A DNA stretch of 64,000 nucleotides. Source: Pseudochelatococcus sp050946405 (GTDB taxonomy: Bacteria > Pseudomonadota > Alphaproteobacteria > Rhizobiales > Beijerinckiaceae). The position numbers and the translations under genes were made by a program. The stretch is from assembly GCF_050946405.1 (NCBI RefSeq), contig NZ_JBMNUS010000011.1:62001-126000 (forward strand), given 5' to 3'. Positions 1-10,207 of this stretch are shown one piece after another. The notes below the pieces were generated by a model. That model saw only the letters and a list, made by a program, of their open reading frames with translations, was not told the DNA's origin and made no database searches. Each line of letters begins with the position of its first letter. The stretch's first letter is position 1.

Positions 1-521
1 AGCCGCTCCAGCATGCCGCGCGGCCCGGCGATGCGCGCGCCCGCGATCTCCTGCTGCCGCGACGCGCGGATGGGCAGGCCGTTGCGGCGCGCGCCCGCGC
101 CCGCGCGCGCTTCGTAAAGAAGGTCGTGGGCGGGCGCCCAGAGCAGCCCGGCCTGCGTCTCGCCCTCCCGCACGAAGGCCACGCTGATGGCCCAGTCTCG
201 CCCGCCTTCCGCGAAGGCGCGCGTGCCGTCGATGGGATCGACGATCCAGGTCAGCGGGCGGTCGAGGCGGGCGGGATCGTCGGCCGATTCTTCCGACAGC
301 CAGCCGGCGTCGGGCCGGATGCGCGTCAGCGCGTCGTTGAGGAAGCGGTCGACGGCGATGTCGGCATCCGTCACGGGAGAGCGATCGCCCTTGAAGGCGA
401 CGGCCGCGCGCGTGCGCGCCCCTTCCGCGAAGAAAGACAACGCGATTCGGCCCGCTTCCGCAATGGCTGCCCTGATGCGGTCGAGCTCGTCGTCCGTGAG
501 GGCGGAAGGCGTATCCTGCAT
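1..521 (-). CDS. Inositol monophosphatase family protein (CysQ/SuhB-like), 3' end outside window
   Basis: The first 173 codons of a Mg2+-dependent sugar/nucleotide phosphatase are visible. The metal-binding signatures of the family are present: SEES near residues 76-79 and WIVDPIDGTRAF near 92-103, plus KGDRSPVTDAD near 44-54 on the N-terminal side. The ATG at 521-519 opens the protein (MQDTPSAL). Members hydrolyse inositol phosphates, histidinol phosphate or 3'-phosphoadenosine phosphates; the visible part does not decide between them. The gene is divergent from gshA and runs off the left edge, so the C-terminal metal aspartate cannot be checked. Confidence 0.85.
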   Translation of the reverse strand, partial: MQDTPSALTDDELDRIRAAIAEAGRIALSFFAEGARTRAAVAFKGDRSPVTDADIAVDRFLNDALTRIRPDAGWLSEESADDPARLDRPLTWIVDPIDGTRAFAEGGRDWAISVAFVREGETQAGLLWAPAHDLLYEARAGAGARRNGLPIRASRQQEIAGARIAGPRGMLER

Positions 522-890
522 GACACTTCCGGCGGCACGATCGCCGGCCTTTCTCCGCGAAACTTCATCGCCCGCCGCCGTTCGGCCAGGGCGCGCGTCG
601 GCCGGAAAGCGTCCTCCGCGGCGGGATTTTACGTCAGTATGGCCGGCGCCCACAAGTCATACCATCGGCTCCGGTCTCCGGCCGATGCCGGAAGGGCTTC
701 GCGCCGACGATGGCAGGGAAAGCTTGCCCGGTGGTTGCGACGTGAGAATTGTCACGTCCTCCGCTCCCCGGCGCGATCTATCCCGCGCCGGCCGCCTTGC
801 CGAATATTGCGGGATGCCATGGTTCGCATTATGCAGGATGACCCGTTTCACGCGCGCACGAGGGTGCCGCCCGTTTCAGGAAAATGCTGC
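522..890. other. Divergent intergenic region upstream of gshA
   Basis: These 369 bases separate two divergent genes. An open frame upstream of gshA continues through here, but the antisense phosphatase covers its beginning and the family length argues against using it. The only clear structure is the CRP/FNR-like palindrome at 739-758. Confidence 0.5.
739..758. promoter_or_regulatory. CRP/FNR-family-like palindrome
   Basis: The sequence GACGTGAGAATTGTCACGTC is a 20-base inverted repeat with 7-base arms (GACGTGA/TCACGTC) and only two mismatched central positions. Its core GTGA-N6-TCAC has the spacing of CRP-superfamily operators. It lies about 220 bases upstream of the phosphatase start and 130 upstream of gshA. 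Which gene it serves, and whether a regulator uses it, is inference. Confidence 0.4.
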
Positions 891-2261
891 ATGGCCCGCG
901 ATTCATCCGATCCTACTCCGATTGAGTCGCACCGCGAGCTTGTCGAATACCTCGTCCGGGGATGTCGCCCCGCGGCGGACTGGCGGCTCGGCACCGAACA
1001 CGAGAAGATTCCCTTCTATCGCGAGGGCCATGCGCCGGTGCCCTATGCCGGCGACGGCGGCATCCGCGCGCTGCTGGAGGGGCTTGCGCAGCGCACGGGC
1101 TGGGAGCCGATCACCGAGGGCGACCTGCCGATCGGGCTGTTCGATCCCGCCGGCGGCGGTGCGATCTCGCTGGAGCCGGGCGGGCAGTTCGAGCTTTCCG
1201 GCGCGCCGCTCGCCACCGTCCACGAGACGCGCGACGAACTCCTGGGCCATCTCGCGGATGTGAAGGCGGTGGCGGAACCGCTCGGCATCTCGTTCCTGAC
1301 GCTCGGCATGAGCCCGCTCTGGACGCGCGCCGGGACGCCCGTGATGCCCAAGGGGCGCTACCGCATCATGGCGAACTACATGCCGAAGGTCGGCGGCCGC
1401 GGCCTCGACATGATGTTCCGCACCGCGACCGTGCAGGTCAATCTCGATTTCGCCAGTGAAGCGGACATGGTGAAGAAGCTGCGCGTCAGCCTGGCGCTGC
1501 AACCGCTGGCGACGGCGCTCTTCGCCAATTCGCCCTTCACGGACGGGCGGCCGAACGGTCTTCTTTCCGCCCGCTCGGACATCTGGCGCGACACGGACGG
1601 CGACCGCACCGGCATGCTCGCCTTCGTCTTCGAGGACGGGATGGGCTTCGAGCGCTACGTCGAGTGGATGCTCGACGTGCCGACCTATTTCGTCAAGCGC
1701 GGCGACACTTATCACGATGTCGCGGGCCGCTCGTTCCGCGATCTGCTGGCGGGCCGCATGCCCGGCCTGGAGGGCGAGCGCGCCACGCTGTCGGACTGGG
1801 CGAACCACCTGTCGACCGCCTTTCCCGAGGTGCGGCTGAAGCAGTTTCTGGAAATGCGCGGCGCGGACGCCGGGCCGGTGCCGATGCTGCTCGCCAAGCC
1901 CGCGTTCTGGGTGGGGCTGCTCTACGACGCCGGCGCGCTTGACGCGGCCTGGGACATCGTGCGCGACTGGACCGCCGATGAGCGGCAGGCCCTGCGCGAC
2001 GCCGCGCCGGCGCGGGGGCTCGCCGCGACCGTGCGCGGGCGCTCGCTGCGCGAGATCGGCACGGAGGTGTTGACGCTGGCCCGCGCCGGGCTGCGCGCCC
2101 GCGCACGGCGCGACGGCGCGGGCGAGGACGAGACGCGCTACCTCGATCCGCTCGACGCCATTCTCGCGCGCGGGCGCACGCAGGCCGAGGATCTGCTCGC
2201 GCTGTGGGAAGGCGCATGGGACCGCTCCGTCGAGCCCGCCTTCGCGGAATGCGTGTTCTGA
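891..2261 (+). CDS. gshA: Glutamate-cysteine ligase
   Basis: This 456-residue protein matches the alphaproteobacterial/plant-type glutamate-cysteine ligase, which makes gamma-glutamylcysteine for glutathione. Visible signatures are GTEHEK near residue 38, SLEPGGQFELSG near 97-108, MPKGRYRIMANYMP near 147-160, and TATVQVNLDF near 171-180. The ATG at 891 (MARDSSDP) gives the usual family length of about 455. The same frame stays open upstream, but that part overlaps the opposite-strand phosphatase gene. The ribosome binding site is weak (CAGGA about 12 bases upstream). Confidence 0.93.
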   Translation: MARDSSDPTPIESHRELVEYLVRGCRPAADWRLGTEHEKIPFYREGHAPVPYAGDGGIRALLEGLAQRTGWEPITEGDLPIGLFDPAGGGAISLEPGGQFELSGAPLATVHETRDELLGHLADVKAVAEPLGISFLTLGMSPLWTRAGTPVMPKGRYRIMANYMPKVGGRGLDMMFRTATVQVNLDFASEADMVKKLRVSLALQPLATALFANSPFTDGRPNGLLSARSDIWRDTDGDRTGMLAFVFEDGMGFERYVEWMLDVPTYFVKRGDTYHDVAGRSFRDLLAGRMPGLEGERATLSDWANHLSTAFPEVRLKQFLEMRGADAGPVPMLLAKPAFWVGLLYDAGALDAAWDIVRDWTADERQALRDAAPARGLAATVRGRSLREIGTEVLTLARAGLRARARRDGAGEDETRYLDPLDAILARGRTQAEDLLALWEGAWDRSVEPAFAECVF

Positions 2262-2395
2262 GCCTCGGCGCATCCCCGGTGCGGGGCGGGCGCCGGCGGC
2301 GTTAACGCGCCGTTCACCCTGCGGCGCGAAATGTCCTGGCCGTTAACCTTCCGCTGATCGCTCCCCGTCACGATGCCGGCCAGGGAGAGGGCCGG

Positions 2396-2560
2396 ATGCT
2401 GACGACGCTGAAAACGATGATCCGCGAAGAGCGTGCCGCGAGCGCGATACGCTGCGGGGTCATCGCGCTTTTCGCCCTGATCGGCATCGCTCTCAACCTC
2501 GTCCTGATCGGCGAAAGCCTGCCGCGCGTTCTCGCCGCGGCCGCCGCCGGCGTGCCCTGA
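2396..2560 (+). CDS. Small membrane protein resembling a degenerate Flp-type pilin
   Basis: A 54-residue protein begins with ATG at 2396 behind a strong Shine-Dalgarno sequence (GGGAGAGG, 2382-2389). It has a short basic/acidic N terminus (MLTTLKTMIREERA) followed by one hydrophobic helix (about residues 19-40). The stretch EERAASAIRCGVIAL lines up with the D/E-ES-GATAIEYGLIA start of Flp/Fap pilins, but the cleavage-site glycine and the Glu-Tyr pair are replaced (AIRCG for AIEYG). It may be a divergent pilin, a pseudopilin or an unrelated small membrane protein. TTAA-N7-TTCAC at 2302-2317 upstream resembles a CtrA site with one mismatch. No tad/cpa genes are nearby. Confidence 0.55.
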   Translation: MLTTLKTMIREERAASAIRCGVIALFALIGIALNLVLIGESLPRVLAAAAAGVP

Positions 2561-2642
2561 AGCGCCGATCGCGCGGACCGCAATCCCTTGGCCGTCCCCA
2601 ACCTGGAGATTTGTCAGGAACTTTGGGATGTCCCGTGAGGGA

Positions 2643-2697
2643 GACGACACATTAGTCGTCATGTTCTTGACATATGCGGCGCATTCCTGCCTTATTC
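2643..2697 (+). promoter_or_regulatory. Probable promoter and operator-like dyad of the chemoreceptor gene
   Basis: TTGACA at 2667-2672 is followed after 18 bases by CTTATT (2691-2696). Immediately upstream lies a perfect inverted repeat, GACGAC-acatta-GTCGTC (2643-2660). The position supports translation starting at 2752 rather than at the in-frame ATG at 2674, which would lie inside the promoter. Confidence 0.4.
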
Positions 2698-2751
2698 CAG
2701 ACAGAAGCAAGACGCGGAACGCGGATTTTTGCCTGCAAGCAGGGGGCGGGT

Positions 2752-4056
2752 ATGGGATTTCTTGAAAAGATTTTGCCGCTGACGTCACAGAGCGACGAAC
2801 TCGTCGCGCTCTGGAGCAATCATGCGGGCATCGGCCTGTGGGATGCGCGGCTGTGCGAGGACGATCCCGCCCATCCTGACGGACGTTGGCGATGGACATG
2901 GACGACCGGCTTCCGCCGCCTGCTCGGTTTCGAAACGGTCGGTGAGTTTCCCGACGTTATGGAATCTTGGTCAGGCCGCCTGCACCCGGACGATGTCGAA
3001 AAGACCTTTACCGCTTTCAAGGCCGCCCTCGCCGGGCATACGGAGGGCTATGAAACGATCTATCGCCTGAAAATGCGGGACGGCAGCTATCGTTGGTTCA
3101 AGGCGACGGGTGGCGTGGCGCGCAACGCCAAGGGCCGCGCCACGCGTGCTTGCGGCTCGCTGATCGACGTTCACGACCAGATCGAGACGCAGGAGACGCT
3201 GGCCCACCGCACAGCCCAGCTTGAAGAACTGATCGCCGGGTTCGACGGCGATGCGACCCTTGCGATCAATGCCGTGATTGCGACGGTGGAGGAGGCATGC
3301 GATCTCGCCTCGAAAATAGCCAGGGCGGCGACGGCCGGGGTGGTGACGAGCGAGGCCGCTACGGCCGCTTCCGAAGAGGCGGCGACGGCCAGCAACACGG
3401 TTGCGGCGGCATCGGAGGAACTGTCGGGTTCCATTCAGGAAATCGCCCGCCAGATGGTCCATTCGCATGAGGTGACGCGCGTCGCGGAGACGGAGACCGC
3501 CAAGAGCGGAAGCACCGTGAAGAATCTCGTCGAATCGGCGCAGAAGATCGGCGAGGTGGTCGAGTTGATCAGTTCCATCGCGGCGCAGACGAACCTGCTG
3601 GCGCTCAACGCCACCATCGAGGCCGCGCGGGCGGGAGACGCGGGGCGCGGCTTCGCCGTGGTGGCCTCCGAGGTCAAGAACCTCGCCGCGCAGACCGCGC
3701 GTGCGACCGAGGAAATCGCCCGTCACGTCAGCGATATCCAGGGGGTTTCGGAGGCGACGGCGGAGGCGGTGCGGTCGATAGAGCGGGTGGTCGAGCGGAT
3801 GGGCGACATCGCGACATCGGTTTCCGCCGCGATCGAGGAGCAGGAGGCCGCGACGCGCGAGATCGCCCGCAACGTTCACGATGCCGCCCACAGCAGTCAC
3901 GGCGTCGCGGAACAGGTCTCCTCCATCACCGTCGGCGCGAAACGTTCCGGGGAGGCGGCGACGCGCGTGCGCGAGGCGCTGGAAGCGGTGGGGAACCAGT
4001 CGAACGGTCTGCGAACCCGGATCATGCAATTCTTCGCGGACATTCGCGCCGCTTGA
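2752..4056 (+). CDS. Soluble methyl-accepting chemotaxis protein with N-terminal PAS domain
   Basis: This 434-residue chemoreceptor has no membrane segment, so it should signal from the cytoplasm. A PAS (PAS_3-type) sensor domain covers about residues 20-140 (RLLGF, LHPDD, YRLKMRDGSYRWF). A linker and an alanine-rich methylation helix follow. The signalling hairpin is highly conserved (IAAQTNLLALNATIEAARAG, then GRGFAVVASEVKNLA, about 275-320), the CheA/CheW contact region. ATG 2752 is preceded by AGGGGGCGGG. No che genes are in the window, so its array and ligand are unknown; PAS cofactors such as haem or FAD cannot be inferred from the sequence. Confidence 0.9.
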   Translation: MGFLEKILPLTSQSDELVALWSNHAGIGLWDARLCEDDPAHPDGRWRWTWTTGFRRLLGFETVGEFPDVMESWSGRLHPDDVEKTFTAFKAALAGHTEGYETIYRLKMRDGSYRWFKATGGVARNAKGRATRACGSLIDVHDQIETQETLAHRTAQLEELIAGFDGDATLAINAVIATVEEACDLASKIARAATAGVVTSEAATAASEEAATASNTVAAASEELSGSIQEIARQMVHSHEVTRVAETETAKSGSTVKNLVESAQKIGEVVELISSIAAQTNLLALNATIEAARAGDAGRGFAVVASEVKNLAAQTARATEEIARHVSDIQGVSEATAEAVRSIERVVERMGDIATSVSAAIEEQEAATREIARNVHDAAHSSHGVAEQVSSITVGAKRSGEAATRVREALEAVGNQSNGLRTRIMQFFADIRAA

Positions 4057-4077
4057 TACCATTTCCGCTTAATACCG

Positions 4078-4106
4078 TCTCCCGATGAGCGTGGCCCATC
4101 GGGAGA
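4078..4106. terminator. Hairpin between convergent genes
   Basis: TCTCCCGATG (4078-4087) pairs perfectly with CATCGGGAGA (4097-4106) around a 9-base loop. It lies between the convergent chemoreceptor and radC genes, so it probably serves both, although there is no strong T run on either side. Confidence 0.5.
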
Positions 4107-4124
4107 GGACGAGCCCGCACGGCG

Positions 4125-4823
4125 TCACATGATGCCCAGGCCGCGCAGGCTGGCGTGGCCCTTGCGCCCGACGATGATGTGATCGTGCACGGCGATGCCG
4201 AGCGGCGTGGCGATGTCGACGATCTCGCGCGTCATGCGGATATCGGCGGCCGAAGGGGTCGGGTCGCCCGACGGATGATTGTGGACGAGGATGACGGCGC
4301 TCGCCGACAGTTCCAGCGCCCGCTTGACGACCTCGCGCGGGTAGACGGGCGTATGGTCGACTGTGCCGCGCTGCTGTTCCTCGTCGGCGATGAGCTGGTT
4401 GCGCTTGTCGAGAAACAGCACGCGAAAATGTTCCTTCGGCGCGAAGGCCATGGCGGTGCGGCAATAATCGAGCACGGCCGTCCATGAATCGAGCACGGAG
4501 CGCCCGGCGACGGCGCCGCGCGTCAGCCGCCGGGCGGCGGCCTCGATCAGCTTGAGATCGGTGACGACGCCGGGGCCGATGCCTTCCGTCTCCGCCAGCA
4601 GCCGCTCGGGGGCGGACAGCACTTCCGCGAAGCTGCCGAAGCGGCGGATGAGATCTTTGGCGATCGGCTTGACGTCGCGGCGGGGAATGGCCCGGAACAG
4701 CACCAGTTCCAGCAGTTCGTAATCGGCCAGCGCATCCGCGCCCGCGTCGCGAAAACGCGCGCGCAGCCTGTCGCGATGGCCGTGGAAATGGGGAGTTTCT
4801 TCGGAAGAGGCCCGCTCGGTCAT
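4125..4823 (-). CDS. radC: RadC family JAB/MPN-domain protein
   Basis: A 232-residue protein of the RadC family. An N-terminal helix-hairpin-helix-like region (about 20-100, with GIGPGVVTDLKL) precedes a JAB/MPN metallo-domain. The domain carries the conserved metal site HNHPSGDPTPS with a following Asp, near residues 183-195. The role in DNA repair is historical and disputed; a metal-dependent hydrolase function is suggested by the fold only. It follows map on the same strand, an order (sfsA, map, radC) found in related genomes. Confidence 0.92.
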   Translation of the reverse strand: MTERASSEETPHFHGHRDRLRARFRDAGADALADYELLELVLFRAIPRRDVKPIAKDLIRRFGSFAEVLSAPERLLAETEGIGPGVVTDLKLIEAAARRLTRGAVAGRSVLDSWTAVLDYCRTAMAFAPKEHFRVLFLDKRNQLIADEEQQRGTVDHTPVYPREVVKRALELSASAVILVHNHPSGDPTPSAADIRMTREIVDIATPLGIAVHDHIIVGRKGHASLRGLGIM

Positions 4824-4911
4824 GAAAATGCAGGTTCGCTACGGGTGGCGGCCGACCGCGCACCGCGTCATGCCGCGGCCCGCGGCATGTTCCTTCGCGC
4901 CGGACGAGGCA

Positions 4912-5739
4912 TCAGGCATCGGTGGAAAACGGCGGATGATGCAACCCGGCCGGGGAGAGGGTGAATATCTCGCAGCCCGTCTCCGTCACGCCCACGGCAT
5001 GTTCGAACTGGGCGGTGAGCGAGCGGTCGCGCGTGACGGCGGTCCAGCCGTCCGCCAGGACCTTGACGTGCGGGCGCCCCAGATTGATCATCGGCTCGAT
5101 GGTGAAGATCATGCCCTGCTTCAGCGTGACGCCTTCGCCGCGCTGCCCGTAATGCAGCACGCTGGGGGCCTCGTGGAACGAGCGTCCGACGCCGTGGCCG
5201 CAGAAGTCGCGCACCACGGAGCAGCGCTCGCCCTCCGCGTATTCCTGGATGACGGCGCCGATGTCGCCGAGCGTCGCGCCGGGCTTCACGACCGCGATGC
5301 CGCGCATCAGTGATTCGTATGTCACCTCGACCAGCCGCTGCGCCTTGCGCGGCACCTCGCCGACATAGTACATGCGGCTCGAATCGCCATACCAGCCGTC
5401 GACGACGAAGGTGACGTCGACATTGATGATGTCGCCCTCGCGCAGCGGCTTGTCGTTCGGCTGGCCGTGGCAGACGACGTGATTGACCGACGTACAGCAG
5501 GAATGGCGATAGCCGCGATACATCAGCGTTGCGGAGAGGTAGCCGTGTTCCTCGCCGTAGCCGGCGACGAGCGCGTCGATGGCGGCCGTGGTGACGCCGG
5601 GCTTGATGAGGTCCGTCAGCAGATCGAGACAGGCGGCGGCGGCCTGCCCCGCCTTGCGCATGCCGGCGAAATCCTCCGGGCCGTAGATGATGATGTCGTT
5701 AAACCGGCGCGTGGTGACGGCGCCCTCGAATTCGTTCAT
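4912..5739 (-). CDS. map: Methionine aminopeptidase, type I
   Basis: A 275-residue enzyme that removes the initiator methionine from nascent proteins. The five metal ligands of the family are all visible: Asp in NVDVTF, Asp in YGDSSRMY, His in GHGVGRSFHE, Glu in TIEPMI and Glu in QFEHAVGVTE. A TTG codon at 5757 is in frame, but ATG 5739 (MNEFEGAV) is preferred. It lies 88 bases upstream of radC on the same strand and probably shares its transcript. Confidence 0.95.
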   Translation of the reverse strand: MNEFEGAVTTRRFNDIIIYGPEDFAGMRKAGQAAAACLDLLTDLIKPGVTTAAIDALVAGYGEEHGYLSATLMYRGYRHSCCTSVNHVVCHGQPNDKPLREGDIINVDVTFVVDGWYGDSSRMYYVGEVPRKAQRLVEVTYESLMRGIAVVKPGATLGDIGAVIQEYAEGERCSVVRDFCGHGVGRSFHEAPSVLHYGQRGEGVTLKQGMIFTIEPMINLGRPHVKVLADGWTAVTRDRSLTAQFEHAVGVTETGCEIFTLSPAGLHHPPFSTDA

Positions 5740-5879
5740 GAGAAACCTGTTGCGCAACCTTGCATCGTGCTCCTTTCCAATCTAAGCGAGACGACGCATC
5801 ATGCAAGACATTCCGTGCAACCAGGCAGTGATGTTCGTGAGACTGGCGTGCGAGCCGGGTGGGGTGTAATGATCGATTC

Positions 5880-6734
5880 ATGGTGACAGACTTGATCGCA
5901 CAAGCCATGCCGACCGAATCGGAGCCCTTCGGCGCTTACGCGCCAGCCCCGTTCATCAGGTCGGCGCTCGCATTGACAGGCCGGCTGCCGGATACCTGGG
6001 CAGGTCGGCGCTGTGCGTTTTTCCTGCGCAACCTCGTCCTGCGTTCTCTCGCGGGGGCGCCGCTCGACATCGAGGCGCTCGGCGCGCGCATGCGCATCAA
6101 GCCCTACAACAATATTTCGGAAAAGAAGGTGCTGTTCACGCCGCAGTTCTTCGATGCCGAGGAACTGGCGATCCTGCGCGCCGCGATCACGGAGGATTTC
6201 GTGTTTCTCGATGTCGGCGCCAACGCGGGTTTCTATGCCCTGCATGCGGCGGCGCACGCGGGGCCGCGCGCGCGGATTCTCGCCATCGAGCCGCAGCCGG
6301 AGGTGTTCGAGCGGCTGGTCTGGAACATCGGCGTCAACCGTTTCGGCACCGTCAAGGCGATCGCCTGCGCGCTCGCCGACAGGGCGGGGGAGGTGACGCT
6401 GTTTCTCGATCCCTCCAACATCGGCGAGGCCAGCATCAAGATCGTCGGCTCCGCCAACGCGCCCACCCTGCGCGTGCCCGCCCGGACCATGCTCGACGTC
6501 ATCCGCGACGAGGGCTTCACCCATGTCGACGCCATCAAGCTCGACGTGCAGGGCGCGGAAGACCTCATTCTGGAGCCGTTCCTCGCCCTGGCGCCGCAAA
6601 GCCTGTGGCCGCGCCTGCTCATTCTCGAAAACAGCGAAAGCCGCTGGCAGACGGACCTGCACGCGCTGCTGGGACAGAACGGCTTTCGCGAGGTCGCCCG
6701 CACGCGCCTCAATGTCGTCTACGCGCGCGGCTGA
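5880..6734 (+). CDS. FkbM family SAM-dependent methyltransferase
   Basis: A 284-residue class I methyltransferase of the FkbM family. The SAM-binding motif FLDVGANAGFYAL lies near residue 105. The acidic residue after strand 2 is in AIEPQPEVF, and IKLDVQGAE (about 220-228) is the signature of this family. FkbM enzymes O-methylate sugars, lipids or polyketides; the substrate here is unknown. A GTG at 5859 is an alternative start. The gene is oriented against map and sfsA and sits between them, with a two-hairpin repeat directly behind its stop. It therefore looks like an insertion into an otherwise common gene order. Confidence 0.85.
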   Translation: MVTDLIAQAMPTESEPFGAYAPAPFIRSALALTGRLPDTWAGRRCAFFLRNLVLRSLAGAPLDIEALGARMRIKPYNNISEKKVLFTPQFFDAEELAILRAAITEDFVFLDVGANAGFYALHAAAHAGPRARILAIEPQPEVFERLVWNIGVNRFGTVKAIACALADRAGEVTLFLDPSNIGEASIKIVGSANAPTLRVPARTMLDVIRDEGFTHVDAIKLDVQGAEDLILEPFLALAPQSLWPRLLILENSESRWQTDLHALLGQNGFREVARTRLNVVYARG

Positions 6735-6751
6735 CTGAACGGAACGCGCTT

Positions 6752-6857
6752 TGGAGCAGTTTGCGTTCAAGTCGATTCATCGAATTGAACGCAAGTTGCG
6801 GTAGAATATGGAATTTGGAGCGGGATGGCGATTCAACCTGATCGCATCCCGCTCTAA
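6752..6857 (+). repeat. Dispersed two-hairpin repeat, copy A
   Basis: First of five copies in this window. Hairpin 1 pairs TTGCGTTCAA (6761-6770) with TTGAACGCAA (6785-6794). The linker is GTTGCGGTAGAATATGGAATT. Hairpin 2 pairs GAGCGGGATG (6818-6827) with CATCCCGCTC (6845-6854). It fills the gap between the convergent FkbM and sfsA genes, and its last bases (CTCTAA) contain the sfsA stop codon. Confidence 0.85.
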
Positions 6858-7579
6858 CCCGGAACGGGCACCGCCTTGTCCAGCTCGATGATGGCCGGGA
6901 TATCGCCGCCGCCCGGATCGAGGCGGCAGGAGACGGCCAGCGCCTCGACGCCGCGCGCCGTGGCGCGCGCGAAGGCCTGCGCATAGAACGGGTCGATATC
7001 GGCGGCCAGCGTGAAGCGATCCGCCGGCATCTGGATGACGAAGAGCATCACTGCGCGATGCCCCGCTTCCACCATGTCGCCCAGTTCCGCGAGATGACGC
7101 GCGCCGCGCGCCGTCACCGCATCGGGAAACTCGGCAAGGCCGGGTTCCCGCATCAGATGGACGTTCTTGACCTCGACATAACACGCGGGCCGGTCTTGCG
7201 CTTCCAGCAGGATGTCGACGCGGCTCGCCTTGCCGTAGCGCACTTCCCGGCGCAGCCCGGAATATCCCGCGAGTTCGGGAATGGCGCCTGCCGCGATCGC
7301 CTCCGCGGCGATGCGGTTGGGGTGCGCCGTGTTGATGCCGACGATGTGCTTCTGCGGGCCGAAAACGGCTTCCACCATCTCCCACGACAGCGGAAGCTTG
7401 CGTTTCGCGTTCGACGACCGCGACAGCCAGACGCGATTGTCCGGCTCCGTCAGGCCGATCATCGCGCCGGGATTGGCGCAATGCACGGTCACGGTCTCAC
7501 CCGCGATATCGACATCGGCCAGGAAGCGCTTGTAACGGCGCAACAACCGGCCCTCGATCAGCGGAACGTCGAACCGCAT
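6854..7579 (-). CDS. sfsA: SfsA family protein
   Basis: A 241-residue SfsA protein. Family signatures include MRFDVPLIEGRLLRRYKRFLA at the N terminus, CANPGAM near 34-40, SRVDILLEAQDRPACYVEVKN near 119-138 and FPDAVTARGARHL near 151-163. SfsA was named for a sugar-fermentation phenotype in E. coli. Its fold combines an OB-like domain with a nuclease-like domain carrying D/E-x-K residues, seen here as YVEVKN, but the biochemical role is unsettled. The TAG stop (6856-6854) falls inside the repeat behind it. Confidence 0.93.
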   Translation of the reverse strand: MRFDVPLIEGRLLRRYKRFLADVDIAGETVTVHCANPGAMIGLTEPDNRVWLSRSSNAKRKLPLSWEMVEAVFGPQKHIVGINTAHPNRIAAEAIAAGAIPELAGYSGLRREVRYGKASRVDILLEAQDRPACYVEVKNVHLMREPGLAEFPDAVTARGARHLAELGDMVEAGHRAVMLFVIQMPADRFTLAADIDPFYAQAFARATARGVEALAVSCRLDPGGGDIPAIIELDKAVPVPG

Positions 7580-7585
7580 CGGTGA

Positions 7586-9985
<2,400 letters not shown>

Positions 9986-10095
9986 CGTATTCCGTTAAAC
10001 AGGCGCCGAAGAGCGGAACCGCATGTCCCGAATGGCGACGCTGGGCCGGCAACGGCCCGTCCCTGGATGGGGAACACCCCGCATCCTTGTTGCGG

Positions 10096-10123
10096 ACCAT
10101 AGAAGTTTACGCTTTAAAGTCAA
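10096..10123 (-). promoter_or_regulatory. Probable promoter of the DEAD-box helicase gene
   Basis: On the minus strand TTGACT (10123-10118) is followed after 16 bases by TATGGT (10101-10096). The implied leader to the start codon at 9985 is about 105 bases, long enough for post-transcriptional control, although no defined structure stands out. Confidence 0.45.
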
Positions 10124-10207
10124 TGAATACGCGGATGTCTCTTGCAAGCTCGCGCCGCCTGACGGCGGTTTTTGGATGGCTGATGACTTTGCATCACGCT
10201 TTTCGGC

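Noticed and set aside
126..890. A 255-codon N-terminal extension of gshA
   Set aside because: The extension overlaps the opposite-strand phosphatase gene and would make the protein far longer than its family.
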